Of a stretch of 64,000 bases of DNA, positions 36,908 to 45,933 are shown piece after piece. The notes beneath the pieces were generated by a model. That model did not search any database. It was given only the letters and a program-made list of their open reading frames with translations, and had not been told where the DNA came from. A program made the translations under genes and the position numbers. The stretch lies in assembly GCA_964599635.1 (NCBI GenBank), contig CAZRGM010000012.1, positions 1-64,000 of the forward strand, written 5' to 3'. The stretch's first letter is position 1. Every line of letters begins with the position of its first letter. The stretch comes from WJMT01 sp964599635. GTDB lineage: Bacteria; Acidobacteriota; Aminicenantia; Aminicenantales; Aminicenantaceae.

Positions 36908-39271
36908 TTAATGAATCCAGGCATATCCGATTTTAAGGAAAAAGGTTCGGTCGGTTTGAGTGATGTCAAGACTTGTCATCCCTAGATAATTATCCGAATA
37001 GCCGAGAAAAGCAACGGTCTGAGGATTGAGTTTATAAGAGAATAGAAACTGCGTGAATACGGTCTGGTTTTTTTTAGAGACGGGAAAAACATAAAGGTCG
37101 GGATTGCGCGCCACATCCAGGTATTGAACAATGGCCCGTACGAAGGTACGAACACTGAAATTGTAAACAATTTTAGCCTGGGACAGGTTGGCTGTAAAAA
37201 TTTCATTCTGATGAAAGCTGAGCCGCTGAAAAGCATGCTGGAAATTTAAATTTATGTGAGGCCCCAAGCTGAACTCAACAAAAGGAAGCCAATTCATTTC
37301 CATTGCCTGCCGGGCGTTGCTGTAATCTATGCAATCTCCATAAAGGGCCGTTATATTTAAACGCACTCCTCCTGCCGGTTTTATTTCAGCGACAAGAACG
37401 GCCTGGTCCAAGTCATAATAATCAGATAAATGAAGCCGCCTCGTGTTTTCATACTGCATGATCACCGTTGTTTGTAAGGGGCCTTGGTACTGTGTCTGAA
37501 TGGAGACCTCTCTATCAGTCAGAGCTCCCCCATGATTATAGATGGCATTTCCCTGCACACTTAATGAGATATTTGTAAACCAGTCTCCGTCTTTCCCCCA
37601 AAATCTGTAGCCAAGGAATCCGGATCCGCCTCTCATGTCCACTCTGGGGACATATCCATAATCAGCCCGGAAGTTTGGATTAAAGTCTTCATAGCCTAAA
37701 AAATAGATCCAGTTTCTTCCTATACTTTCAAATCCAGCTGTAAAGGCATCTCCAGATAAAGGAGATTTGTTTTGGCTGAATATGTTTGAGATTTGTTCAG
37801 AGTAATTGGTTTCAGAATGGAGATACTGAAAATGGATATTTTTAGTCTGGGATAGTCTGAAAAATCCATCAAATCCAGCCACATGGTTGGAGTAATCATC
37901 AGAGGCTCGGCCTGTATAAAGAACTCCGATATGAGATGTCTTTCCCACATCCCGGCGGAATCGAAAAACACCGCTGGCTACTTCTTGATCTAGGGAAGTG
38001 GCTGAAGAGCCTTGGTTAGAGGGGAAGAGAAGATTATTTATTCGATCATAGGTTCCAAAAATACCGAATGCGTTTTTCCCTATTTTCCCTGACAGTTTGA
38101 TTCCTCCCATAGGGTCCGCCACGGTCCTTGTGAATACTGCCTCGATAGGAGTCAGAAAAATGTCAGCACCTTCCAGAAAAAAAGGTCTTTTTTCTGGATA
38201 GCGGATGGCAAACCGAGTGTTGACTTCAAGTTCTCTGACGTCCGCTTCGATTTGAGAAAAATCAGGATTGACAGCCGCGTTGAACATCAGATTAGGGGTG
38301 ATTCCCCATCTAGCTGTAATTCCTGGGTCAGCTTTGACGCTGCCGTTTTCCATTAGGCTGTCGGCTACTGCTGGGAAATTTTCTTTTCTGTCTGTCCGGA
38401 TGGCAGTCAAGGTTGGATCAAGTTCAATATTGAGTCCTGGTGAAATTTCCTTTATTCCTATTATCTTATTGAACTGGCAGATGATGCAGGATCGGTCTCT
38501 TTCTGTAGGATGGGAGGTCATACGGTGGCGGACGCTTCGAGGATAGGACCGCTCAATGCTGAACCCCCAGGTTTGTGTTTCTGAAGTTTTAGGGAAACGG
38601 AGCTGGTTAAATGGGATCGCTATTTCAGCGGCCCAGCCCCAATCTGTGATTTTTCCTGCTGAGGCCCAGATGGTATCCCAAGAAAAGTCTTCATATCCCT
38701 CAGATTCACTGAAATTTGCATCAGCCTGGACACCCAACGGGTTAACCCGGAACTGAAATCCCCGTCTTTCGTCGTTGAATGTGTCAATCATTAGGCTTAT
38801 GTGGTCGTCCTGGATAAACATCTCCATGGAATCTCGATCCATAAGATGTGCCCGTATTTTTGAAGGGTCCGGGTCATAACAGCGGACAGCCACATAAAAG
38901 TAATGATGGTCATAGGTCACCAGGCAGTCAGTATCTACAGGTGCCGGAATATTGTCACCGGGAAGCCATTCATAGGGAAGCTTAATCAAAACGGCATCTT
39001 TCCATGCGTTCTCATTAAGGATTCCATCTATTTTTATTTCAGAGGCGGCTTGATGAACGGCATAATCCTTGGTTTTCCTTTGTTCTTGATTGTTTTGCTC
39101 AGTGAGGCCAGTACTGTTTTTCAGACCGATTTGGATTGACTCTGCATGTGAATGAGCAGAAGTGAGAACAAAGCATGATAATATGAAAAATAGTTTAATG
39201 ATATCTTTAATAAAGAGAAAAAATTGTTCCCAGGATATTTTCAGATTGGGTTTGATAGAATTGAAAACCAT
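36908..39271 (-). CDS. DUF5916 protein with CBM9-like N-terminal domain
   Basis: 787 aa, exported. N-terminal hydrophobic segment (about 20-43), a family-9 carbohydrate-binding-like domain (about 55-245: IDGILNENAWKDAV, FYVAVRCYDPDP, WAAEIAIPFNQLRF) and a DUF5916 C-terminal part (about 270-787) rich in barrel-like strands, including the family motif PEKRPFFLEGADIF. The protein probably sits in the outer membrane. CAGGAGAAG precedes the ATG. A relative at 53016-55255 is frameshifted. Confidence 0.88.
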   Translation of the reverse strand: MVFNSIKPNLKISWEQFFLFIKDIIKLFFILSCFVLTSAHSHAESIQIGLKNSTGLTEQNNQEQRKTKDYAVHQAASEIKIDGILNENAWKDAVLIKLPYEWLPGDNIPAPVDTDCLVTYDHHYFYVAVRCYDPDPSKIRAHLMDRDSMEMFIQDDHISLMIDTFNDERRGFQFRVNPLGVQADANFSESEGYEDFSWDTIWASAGKITDWGWAAEIAIPFNQLRFPKTSETQTWGFSIERSYPRSVRHRMTSHPTERDRSCIICQFNKIIGIKEISPGLNIELDPTLTAIRTDRKENFPAVADSLMENGSVKADPGITARWGITPNLMFNAAVNPDFSQIEADVRELEVNTRFAIRYPEKRPFFLEGADIFLTPIEAVFTRTVADPMGGIKLSGKIGKNAFGIFGTYDRINNLLFPSNQGSSATSLDQEVASGVFRFRRDVGKTSHIGVLYTGRASDDYSNHVAGFDGFFRLSQTKNIHFQYLHSETNYSEQISNIFSQNKSPLSGDAFTAGFESIGRNWIYFLGYEDFNPNFRADYGYVPRVDMRGGSGFLGYRFWGKDGDWFTNISLSVQGNAIYNHGGALTDREVSIQTQYQGPLQTTVIMQYENTRRLHLSDYYDLDQAVLVAEIKPAGGVRLNITALYGDCIDYSNARQAMEMNWLPFVEFSLGPHINLNFQHAFQRLSFHQNEIFTANLSQAKIVYNFSVRTFVRAIVQYLDVARNPDLYVFPVSKKNQTVFTQFLFSYKLNPQTVAFLGYSDNYLGMTSLDITQTDRTFFLKIGYAWIH

Positions 39272-39428
39272 TTTAGCTTCTCCTGATTGATAAGAACAAA
39301 TAAATTTCTAAAGCAGAAAATCACAAATTATTTTTTGAGATTAATATTATAATGCATTTATACTATATACGTTTAATGTAGATAAAAAGTTGATCGGACC
39401 TTTATAAAATCTAGTTTTTTTCCTTTTC

Positions 39429-39458
39429 TTGCATTTTTACTTTCTCTGGGGATAAAAT
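39429..39458 (+). promoter_or_regulatory. Promoter of the tRNA-Arg gene
   Basis: TTGCAT (39429-39434), an 18-base spacer and TAAAAT (39453-39458), 15 bases before the tRNA 5' end. Confidence 0.5.
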
Positions 39459-39473
39459 AGGGGACAAAGAGGT

Positions 39474-39546
39474 GCGCCCGTAGCTCAGCGGATAGAGCGG
39501 TGGACTTCGAATCCAAAGGTCGGGGGTTCAAATCCCTCCGGGCGTG
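39474..39546 (+). tRNA. tRNA-Arg (anticodon TCG)
   Basis: Full cloverleaf: acceptor GCGCCCG pairs with CGGGCGT (one G-U), D arm GCTC/GAGC, anticodon loop CTTCGAA giving TCG (reads CGA), T arm GGGGG with TTCAAAT loop. The top of the anticodon stem has one mismatch. CCA is not encoded. The 3' part (from 39502) is supplied by, and identical with, the 54-bp repeat at 48822-48875, showing that the gene is the attachment site of the adjacent integrative element. Confidence 0.95.
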
Positions 39547-39555
39547 CTTGCTTTA
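39502..39555 (+). repeat. attL: 54-bp direct repeat at tRNA-Arg 3' end
   Basis: Exact 54-bp copy of 48822-48875, from the anticodon stem of the tRNA to nine bases past its 3' end. Together they mark the two junctions of an integrated element. Confidence 0.93.
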
Positions 39556-39619
39556 AATGCTTATAAAGAGGGGAGTTAGGGGTATTTTGGTAAAGAGGTC
39601 TTCTTGCTTTTTCTTCTCT

Positions 39620-39639
39620 CATGTCACAAATATGTCACA
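39620..39639 (+). promoter_or_regulatory. Putative integrase arm-type site, left
   Basis: CATGTCACAAATATGTCACA, identical to 48695-48714. It contains two ATGTCACA units in tandem. It lies 65 bp inside attL, between the core site and the integrase stop. Confidence 0.5.
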
Positions 39640-39652
39640 AAATTCACTCATT

Positions 39653-40999
39653 TTAGTTACTTTTCGTATGATCTGCTGATAAGAGATCAACTGATTTTCT
39701 TTTCAAAGTTTCTGTTGAATGCAAGTACCTTTGAGTTATTGAAATTGAGTTATGACCCATTAACGTTCGGACTGTTTCTATATCAGCTCCTCTTTGAATA
39801 AGCCTGGATCCAAAGGTGTGTCTCAAATCATGCATCCTGAGGCCTTCTATCCCGGCTCTCCTGCAAGCTGCTTTGAAAGCTGTTTTGACTGTAGTAAGGG
39901 GCTTTCCTGTCTCTTCATTGAAGAAAACAAAAGGCTTGTTGTTCTTCTGGTTCTTTAGCCTTTTAATCTCTTTATAAAGAGTATCATTAACAGGTATGGT
40001 TCTTGATCTTCCGTTTTTAGTGTTGTCAACTTTAATGGTTTGGATATCCATGTCAATTTGATTCCATCTCAAGTTTAGAATTTTACCCAGTCTCATTCCT
40101 GTATTGAGTGCTATCACTATTATTGATTTAAGATGAGGTGAACTTTCTTCCATAAGTCTGGCTTCTTCATCTTTTGTTAATATACGTTCTTTGAGGTTGT
40201 CTTTTTCAGAGAAAGATTTGATTCTATCCATGGGATTCTTTTCAAGAAAGCCTTCTTCAATTGCATAATTGAACATTTTTCTGAGGAGAGCCATGTAACG
40301 GTTGATTGTGCTTTGAGTATTTCCGGCCTTTTCTCTCGAGGCAATAAACTTTCTTATAGCTGATTGATTGATTTTTCTGAGTTCAGTATCTTTAAAGAAG
40401 TCAACAAGTAAGTTCATTCTTGATTGATCTGTTTTCCAGCTCTTTTTAACAACCATGGCATAATCTTTTAGATAGATTTGACAGAACTTATTGAAACTGA
40501 TTTTTCTTTTTCGTCTCTGGATGTCATACTTTTCATCAAAGACTTTACTGGTTGCTTCATTGAGGGCGTATACAGCTTCTTCTTTAGTATTTGCATTTGC
40601 TGCAACTCTTTGAATTCTGTTCCCTTCACTGTCTTTGTAATCTAAGTACCAGCGGATCTTCCCTTTTTTGGTTGTCCTTGTATAAATCGCACCATTGCCA
40701 AAATTAAAGCGAGATTTGGTTTTGGCTTTCGCCATCTCGCTACCTCCTGATTCATTTGATCTCTTTATACCATAATCAGGAGGAAAAGTCAATGTAAATC
40801 CCTGATAATCAAGAAGTTGCTGGGATTCTGGTATGTATTTATGTTTATTTTTATCTAGGTAATCTTTAAGATCATCCCGGTCATATCTTTTTCCGATTCC
40901 GGGAATATAGAGGGATGGAAGCCCTTTATTTTTATAAACAGTCTGAGGGTGACAATGAAGATATTCTGCCGCTTCTTTTACTGTTAGAAGATTATCCAT
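39653..40999 (-). CDS. int: Tyrosine recombinase with N-terminal excisionase-like HTH domain
   Basis: 448 aa. Residues 1-55 form an excisionase/MerR-like HTH (LLTVKEAAEYLHCHPQTVYK, then a wing with GKRYDRDDLKDYL). Residues 89-448 are a complete phage-type integrase: arm-binding domain (GAIYTRTTKKGKIRWYLDY), SAM-like core-binding domain (170-262) and catalytic domain with Arg303 (TGMRLG), Lys328, His390-x-x-Arg393 (MHDLRHTFG), His416 (GHNS) and Tyr425 (RYLHS). Met89 at 40735 has AGGAGG seven bases upstream, while the first ATG at 40999 has none, so a shorter integrase-only product may also be made. Located beside the tRNA it targets. Confidence 0.93.
   Translation of the reverse strand: MDNLLTVKEAAEYLHCHPQTVYKNKGLPSLYIPGIGKRYDRDDLKDYLDKNKHKYIPESQQLLDYQGFTLTFPPDYGIKRSNESGGSEMAKAKTKSRFNFGNGAIYTRTTKKGKIRWYLDYKDSEGNRIQRVAANANTKEEAVYALNEATSKVFDEKYDIQRRKRKISFNKFCQIYLKDYAMVVKKSWKTDQSRMNLLVDFFKDTELRKINQSAIRKFIASREKAGNTQSTINRYMALLRKMFNYAIEEGFLEKNPMDRIKSFSEKDNLKERILTKDEEARLMEESSPHLKSIIVIALNTGMRLGKILNLRWNQIDMDIQTIKVDNTKNGRSRTIPVNDTLYKEIKRLKNQKNNKPFVFFNEETGKPLTTVKTAFKAACRRAGIEGLRMHDLRHTFGSRLIQRGADIETVRTLMGHNSISITQRYLHSTETLKRKSVDLLSADHTKSN
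40733..40748 (-). promoter_or_regulatory. Strong internal ribosome site and start within the integrase gene
   Basis: AGGAGG (40743-40748, minus strand), spacer TAGCGAG, then ATG at 40735-40733 in frame with the integrase. It would yield a 360-aa recombinase without the HTH domain. Confidence 0.6.
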
Positions 41000-41147
41000 T
41001 TGAATACAAAAAAAATAGATTCAACATCACTTAGTAAAAAAATTTCTTCACCTGGTGAAATAATTTCATAATAACAGCATCACTACGTATAGAAACTGTA
41101 TTTTTATCAACTCTACGAGGTGAAGACATTAGTATATATTTAGCCAT

Positions 41148-41666
41148 CTATGCCCCGTTATTTATTCTGTAACGTATTTTATTGACCAACCTCTTTCTTC
41201 TTAATCTGAAATTTTTCTTATCTGATTCATTCAAGTTTTTAGGTGTACTTATACGCTTTGCCTTTTCAGCCCTTTTTAACAGCTTTGAAATTCCAATCAG
41301 TTTTTCTGGTTTTTTGCTTAATCCCTTCCATCGATTAGTTAAAGCATAGAGAGTGTTGTTTCTTTCCAAACGCCCGGACCTTACTACATCAATAAATCCA
41401 AAGCTTTTTAGTTCCCAGATCGCTTTATTAAAAGTGTTATTTGCAATTTTATTACTAACCTCTGAATAACTAAGTTTAAGACAATTACGGTTGTAACCAT
41501 CAAATTTTTTATAAAACCCCATCAAGACCCAAACAGCATAAGGAGATAACATTTCCCAGGCATCACTATCAGCACCCTCTACACTCTTAAACGGTTTTTT
41601 CGGTTGATAAGCTCTACCAGACCTTTTGTATCTTTTTGTGTTTTGATGATTATTTGGGTATTCCAT
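41148..41666 (-). CDS. Winged-helix-like protein of the integrative element
   Basis: 172-aa basic protein of unknown function. Residues about 30-115 look like a winged helix of the kind found in replication or transcription regulators of plasmids and phages (SPYAVWVLMGFYKKFDG, LSYSEVSNKIANNTFNKAIWEL, GFIDVVRSGRLERNNTLYAL). The C-terminal 60 residues are very Lys/Arg-rich. It starts two bases after the stop of the Zn-ribbon gene, so the two form an operon. Replication-initiator is one possibility; evidence is weak. Confidence 0.6.
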   Translation of the reverse strand: MEYPNNHQNTKRYKRSGRAYQPKKPFKSVEGADSDAWEMLSPYAVWVLMGFYKKFDGYNRNCLKLSYSEVSNKIANNTFNKAIWELKSFGFIDVVRSGRLERNNTLYALTNRWKGLSKKPEKLIGISKLLKRAEKAKRISTPKNLNESDKKNFRLRRKRLVNKIRYRINNGA

Positions 41667-41668
41667 TT

Positions 41669-42364
41669 CTATACTCTCTGTGCTTTTCCATCTCTCTTTT
41701 CATCTGATTCATAAAAATCTTGTTCCTCTTCAATATCTTCACTTAAAGAGGTTAAGACTTGGACTTTTTTAGTCTTTTTCTTGGGGGAGGTTTTTGTTTT
41801 TTTGGGCATTCGGGTACTAAACCCCTCATTCACTTTTTTTTTGCGCTTTTTCATGGTTACGGTTTTCTTGAATCCCATTATCCTAATAAAGTCTATTGCT
41901 TTTCGAGAAAGGGTTTTTTTATTGGTTTCCATCTGTCTTATTCTGTGGATCGATACATCAAGCCACCACGCCAACTCCCGACGATCCATTACTGACCATT
42001 TCCTAGCTCTTCTGAGATCCACTCCCCGATAATCATGCTTCTTTAAGAACTCTTCCATCTTCTTATGGAAATCTCTCTTGTTTTTAAAATTTTTCCTTAT
42101 GGACCTTTCCAGGCAATCAATATCATCGACACTGACCATTTCACCTGACTTAACGGCTTCATACAATTTTTTCACAAAATAGACATCGGTCTCATGTTTT
42201 TCTTTTTCATCTTCTTCTTTGTTACTCTTATGCGGTATTCTCTTGGGTTTCAATAGACAGCTGCTGCAAATTATTTTTCTGTTAAAATCCAGATTCATAT
42301 GACTAAGGTCTTTTCCACAAATACTGCATTTTTTATTCAATTTTTTCTCCTTTAATGGCATCAT
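41669..42364 (-). CDS. Zinc-ribbon and helix-turn-helix protein
   Basis: 231 aa. A four-Cys zinc ribbon (CSICGKDL ... CSSC, residues about 13-36) is followed by a charged linker and an HTH-like segment (about 125-165, MDRRELAWWLDVSIHRIRQMETNKK) that resembles XRE-type DNA-binding domains. The C-terminal third is Lys-rich then acidic. Likely a DNA-binding regulator of the element. GGTGAAG near the ATG is a weak ribosome site. Family not recognised. Confidence 0.6.
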   Translation of the reverse strand: MMPLKEKKLNKKCSICGKDLSHMNLDFNRKIICSSCLLKPKRIPHKSNKEEDEKEKHETDVYFVKKLYEAVKSGEMVSVDDIDCLERSIRKNFKNKRDFHKKMEEFLKKHDYRGVDLRRARKWSVMDRRELAWWLDVSIHRIRQMETNKKTLSRKAIDFIRIMGFKKTVTMKKRKKKVNEGFSTRMPKKTKTSPKKKTKKVQVLTSLSEDIEEEQDFYESDEKRDGKAQRV

Positions 42365-42645
42365 TTACTTCACCCTATACCGTTAAAATTCACATAGAAC
42401 GAAAATCATTGAGAAAAAAATTATAAAAAACAGAAAGGAAATTGGAGTTATAATCAGAGAAAAAAATTGAAACTTTTTTTAAGTTTTCATTGTTAAATTT
42501 TACATAAAGCCCATAAGGCAGACTAACACCTAATTTTATGTATCTTTTTATTTCTAATACTTGAGATAGACAATTTTCTTCAAATTATTATTTCTGTTTC
42601 TTGATATTCTAGTGTTAAATGGACACAAAAATTTAGAATTTTAAT

Positions 42646-43632
42646 TTACAAATATCCGAGTTCTTCTCTAAAGTTTTGGTGTAGATGTATTTCAAATTTT
42701 GCTTTGTATGATTGAGTATGTCGATTATATCGCCTGATTGCATTTCCCTTAATACCAAAATATAAACCAAACCACTTATTAAGTTCATAGATTCTTGTTT
42801 TTAATTGCTTTGTTATTTCGTTATGAGAAAAATTTTCATCTTTATAAGATATTTCTCCATCTTTAAAAGCAAATTCGAATAAGACTTCCCATGCCTTTCT
42901 CATCTTTCCACCACGTTTAGATGTAAAACCAAGCTCTACGTAATCCTTTCCCTCTTGCTTATCCATAACATTTATTTGGATAGCTTTATCAGAAAGAAAG
43001 GTTATTTTTACATCTTCCCATTTAACTTCTTGTGGTGTTGGGAATTTATCAATTGGTTTTGGTAATAAATCAGATTTTTTATCGTGCTCTATTTTAGGAA
43101 AAGATTCATTTATGCTTTCCCCAAGGTAGGTTCGAAGTCGTTCATTTAATTTAAAAAGTATGAAATGGTTATAAGTCACACCTGATGTAAGGGTATGTAT
43201 TCTGTCCAGTAAAGGTCGAATTGATTCATCTTTTAGTCTTTTTGCTATATGTTCCTTTTTAAATTCCTTTGTGCTGTATTGATACTCATGAGCACTGAAT
43301 TCGTAAATTTGATTAATTATATCAAGATGCTTTTCTTTTACAGGCTCTTTTTCTAAAAGATAGACAACCCGGTTGAAATCGTTTTTTAATCCTTCAAACA
43401 TAGAAAGGAAGCTATCAACATAATTTATAATTGATTCAGGGTCATCAAGTTTGTTTTTATTTTTTTTTGCCTCTTTGTATAGTTCTTCTAGTTTTGTTAT
43501 CGCCCGCTTGGTATTTCCCTCAAATGCCCTTAAATCTTCTAAAATATCTTCAAGAGGAACTCCTCTATAATCCCTAAAACCATCTATTGTGTAGAATTTT
43601 TTGGCCATCATCCCTTTATTTATTACTAGCAT
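42646..43632 (-). CDS. Unknown 328-aa element protein with C-terminal winged-helix-like domain
   Basis: Soluble protein. The N-terminal 170 residues are mainly helical and charged (EDLRAFEGNTKRAITKLEEL); the last 115 residues (VKITFLSDKAIQINV to KFEIHLHQN) show a pattern of strands and helices like a winged helix. No enzyme motif is visible. The start could be ATG 43632 or the ATG pair at 43611/43608 after AAAGGG. The 281-bp gap downstream to the Zn-ribbon gene is AT-rich and empty. A copy of the element's non-coding module lies upstream (43990-44208). Confidence 0.6.
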   Translation of the reverse strand: MLVINKGMMAKKFYTIDGFRDYRGVPLEDILEDLRAFEGNTKRAITKLEELYKEAKKNKNKLDDPESIINYVDSFLSMFEGLKNDFNRVVYLLEKEPVKEKHLDIINQIYEFSAHEYQYSTKEFKKEHIAKRLKDESIRPLLDRIHTLTSGVTYNHFILFKLNERLRTYLGESINESFPKIEHDKKSDLLPKPIDKFPTPQEVKWEDVKITFLSDKAIQINVMDKQEGKDYVELGFTSKRGGKMRKAWEVLFEFAFKDGEISYKDENFSHNEITKQLKTRIYELNKWFGLYFGIKGNAIRRYNRHTQSYKAKFEIHLHQNFREELGYL

Positions 43633-43790
43633 AAGAGGAAAAGGAATTCAATGTATTATAATTAGATATAATATTTTTATACACAAAATGCTTTTATATG
43701 ATTATTGATGAAGAGCCAGAGGTTTACCCCTCAACCCCCGTTTCTCATATATATATTATATATATTAATAGGGTTATTAAAGGAGTTATA

Positions 43791-43886
43791 TTGAAAAAGA
43801 GCAATATATTAAAAATCAGGGGGGCTATACTATACCATTCAAACGGCTTTTTTGGCACTTTTCTTCTGGGGAAAGTTAACCTGTAA
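43791..43886 (+). CDS. Possible 31-aa small protein
   Basis: AAAGGAG at six-base spacing precedes a TTG opening a 31-codon frame (MKKSNILKIRG ... GTFLLGKVNL). It is the only plus-strand frame with a ribosome site in the element. No domain. Could be chance in AT-rich sequence. Confidence 0.22.
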   Translation: MKKSNILKIRGAILYHSNGFFGTFLLGKVNL

Positions 43887-43989
43887 AGTATGGGGTCTAG
43901 CAAATGAAGAAGTTAGCTAAAAATACTAATAATTTATTGATTAAGGTTCTTTTATTTAATGGTTTGTAAAAGTCATCGGCGCTTTAAAA

Positions 43990-44006
43990 GTGATAATGAT
44001 TATCAC
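43990..44006. promoter_or_regulatory. Fur-like palindromic operator in R1
   Basis: GTGATAATGATTATCAC is a perfect 17-bp palindrome and contains TGATAATGATTATCA, identical to the 7-1-7 core described for Fur-family operators. It lies about 360 bp before the 42646-43632 gene. Confidence 0.5.
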
Positions 44007-44208
44007 TTAGCTTAATGGTTTCATATCGCAGACTATTCCCCTAAAAAGTATCCAAAAATGCTTAATGAATGGTTTAGTACTAGTACCCCCTTAAAATGTG
44101 AAAAGTCCCTCCGAGAGAATACTGTGAAATTGGCATTTCAGTGATTTATTTATGCACACAGAATACTATATTTTTTTATGGATCAGTTTTTTACTAGTAG
44201 GTCCCTTT
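43990..44208. repeat. Non-coding module R1 (duplicate of 47144-47365)
   Basis: Aligns with 47144-47365 over its full length with short gaps. Shared blocks include GATAATGATTATC, AGTACCCCCTTAAAATG, CGAGAGAATAC, TTCAGTGA and AGGTCCCTT. It lies between the stop of the S8 gene, which it touches, and the start of the 328-aa gene. No reading frame is conserved between the copies. Confidence 0.8.
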
Positions 44209-45920
44209 CACTTTGATAACTTTAATCTTCCGATCCCAAACAAATTATCCTTTCCTGAAGGACCCAGATCCTTGGCTCTTGCTTCAAGGATTGATTTAAT
44301 CTGGTTTAATGTATATGGAAATTTTTCCTTTAATAAGGCAAGCGCTCCTGCCACATGGGGAGTTGATGCTGAAGTACCGTAAAAACTAACCGTTCCATAA
44401 GTAACACCGGAGACTCCAGAAGGAGCACTAAAATCAGGCTTAATCCTGTTATCTGAGGTTGGCCCCCTTGAACTGTAATAGTGCAAGGAATCATCCGACC
44501 AATCTGTGGCTCCCACTGCTATGGCATCTGAAGAATCCGCTGGGATATTCAAACTTCCAGATTTTTCATTATATTCAATACTTCCGGATGCTCCATTTAT
44601 GAATAATTCATGTTTAACATTCTGATTGGCATTATATTTTCTAATAGAAACGCCCCACCAACTTGAAACTGATGAATACCAGTATCCTCCTACGAATTCG
44701 ATAGGAAGTTGATAACCTGTCTGCCAATTAAAAGAACCGTCTACATATTGCCAGTAATATCCATTCCAATAATAGAGATATAAATCGAAGTCTTGATCTG
44801 ATCCTTCGTAACTATTACCGTCCCAATATCCCCAGTCATTCCAATTTAAGTGTGCAGATACAAGAGTGTAAGCATTAACGTGGAAGGTTAATATTTCATC
44901 ACTTCCAGAAAAGTTGTGCCACTTATCATTATCATAATCTTTATAATTACCTTCCCAATGATTATTAGCGTCATTGCCTGCAGCGGAAACCCAAATAATT
45001 CCATTACTATTAGCATCCTCAACATCTTCACAGATCGGGCCTGTTCCATCTCCTGCTCCAATATTGAACCACCCAACTGAATAAGAAATAATATCCACCT
45101 CCTGATTTATTATCCACTTAACAGCGTTGTAATGTTCCACGTCGGTATTGAAATTTACTAAATACAATTCTGCATTTGGTGCCATGTCATGAACAATTTC
45201 AGCACAAGCTGTTCCGTGCTTATCATACTTAAGATTCCCATCTGACCTAAACGAACGAGTCACTACATTATCTGGTAATTCTGAGCCCAGTAAATTTTGA
45301 TATCCTTTAAAGCCAAGATCAAGTATACATACTTTTACTGTTTCATTTGTTCTATAAGGCGTTACATTCTGCCATTGGTCTGCATCAGTGGTTTCAACAC
45401 CTTCGCTAATTACTAGGGGAGTAGGATGTTTGGGAAGTCTTAAATATTTAATATAAGGTAATTTAGTTATCTCTTCTAACCCATCTATGGGGATGACACA
45501 TTGAATCAAGTTTAAATAACTTGTTTCTACTTTTCCCCCTAGGGCTTTTATTTGTTCAGAAACTAGATACTTAGTTTCTTTTATATCTGAAACAGCCCCT
45601 GTGTCCTTTGTGGTTGTTTCTTCTTGAAAATCATTTTTTATCTTTGCCTCAGTCACTACTCTAACATTGTTGTTCTTTATAGTAATCCCACGTCTATCAG
45701 CAAACTCTTTAGCTTTCTCTATCCCTTGCTCGTAATATGTTTTCATTAATCGATACAAAACATGCTCCATTTTAGGACTTCCTTGTTTGATTTCAATTGA
45801 TTGAGGTGAAAGATCCTGAGGTTCTGTTGGTTCTGTTTGATTTCCAGTTGAATTAAGAATAAATGTTACAGATAAAAATAGAACAAAAATCAATAAAATT
45901 CGATTTAGCTTAGTTTTCAT
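44208..45920 (-). CDS. Exported S8 (subtilisin-like) serine protease
   Basis: 570 aa. Signal peptide (about 5-24), propeptide-like region (40-165), subtilase domain with Asp201 (CILDLGF), His235 (DKHGTACAE), oxyanion Asn316 (SAAGND) and Ser517 (YGTSASTPHVAG). Between Asn316 and the Ser region is a Tyr/Trp-rich beta insert (about 325-455). AAGGGGG precedes the ATG. It starts 13 bp after the SH3/beta-barrel gene, so the two form an operon. As cargo of a mobile element it may process surface proteins, including its barrel neighbour; this is inference. Confidence 0.9.
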   Translation of the reverse strand: MKTKLNRILLIFVLFLSVTFILNSTGNQTEPTEPQDLSPQSIEIKQGSPKMEHVLYRLMKTYYEQGIEKAKEFADRRGITIKNNNVRVVTEAKIKNDFQEETTTKDTGAVSDIKETKYLVSEQIKALGGKVETSYLNLIQCVIPIDGLEEITKLPYIKYLRLPKHPTPLVISEGVETTDADQWQNVTPYRTNETVKVCILDLGFKGYQNLLGSELPDNVVTRSFRSDGNLKYDKHGTACAEIVHDMAPNAELYLVNFNTDVEHYNAVKWIINQEVDIISYSVGWFNIGAGDGTGPICEDVEDANSNGIIWVSAAGNDANNHWEGNYKDYDNDKWHNFSGSDEILTFHVNAYTLVSAHLNWNDWGYWDGNSYEGSDQDFDLYLYYWNGYYWQYVDGSFNWQTGYQLPIEFVGGYWYSSVSSWWGVSIRKYNANQNVKHELFINGASGSIEYNEKSGSLNIPADSSDAIAVGATDWSDDSLHYYSSRGPTSDNRIKPDFSAPSGVSGVTYGTVSFYGTSASTPHVAGALALLKEKFPYTLNQIKSILEARAKDLGPSGKDNLFGIGRLKLSK

Positions 45921-45933
45921 TTCTTATCCCCCT

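Noticed and set aside
43698..43886. 62-codon plus-strand frame in the element
   Set aside because: Its ATG has no ribosome site; only the inner TTG at 43791 has one, which is listed separately with low confidence.
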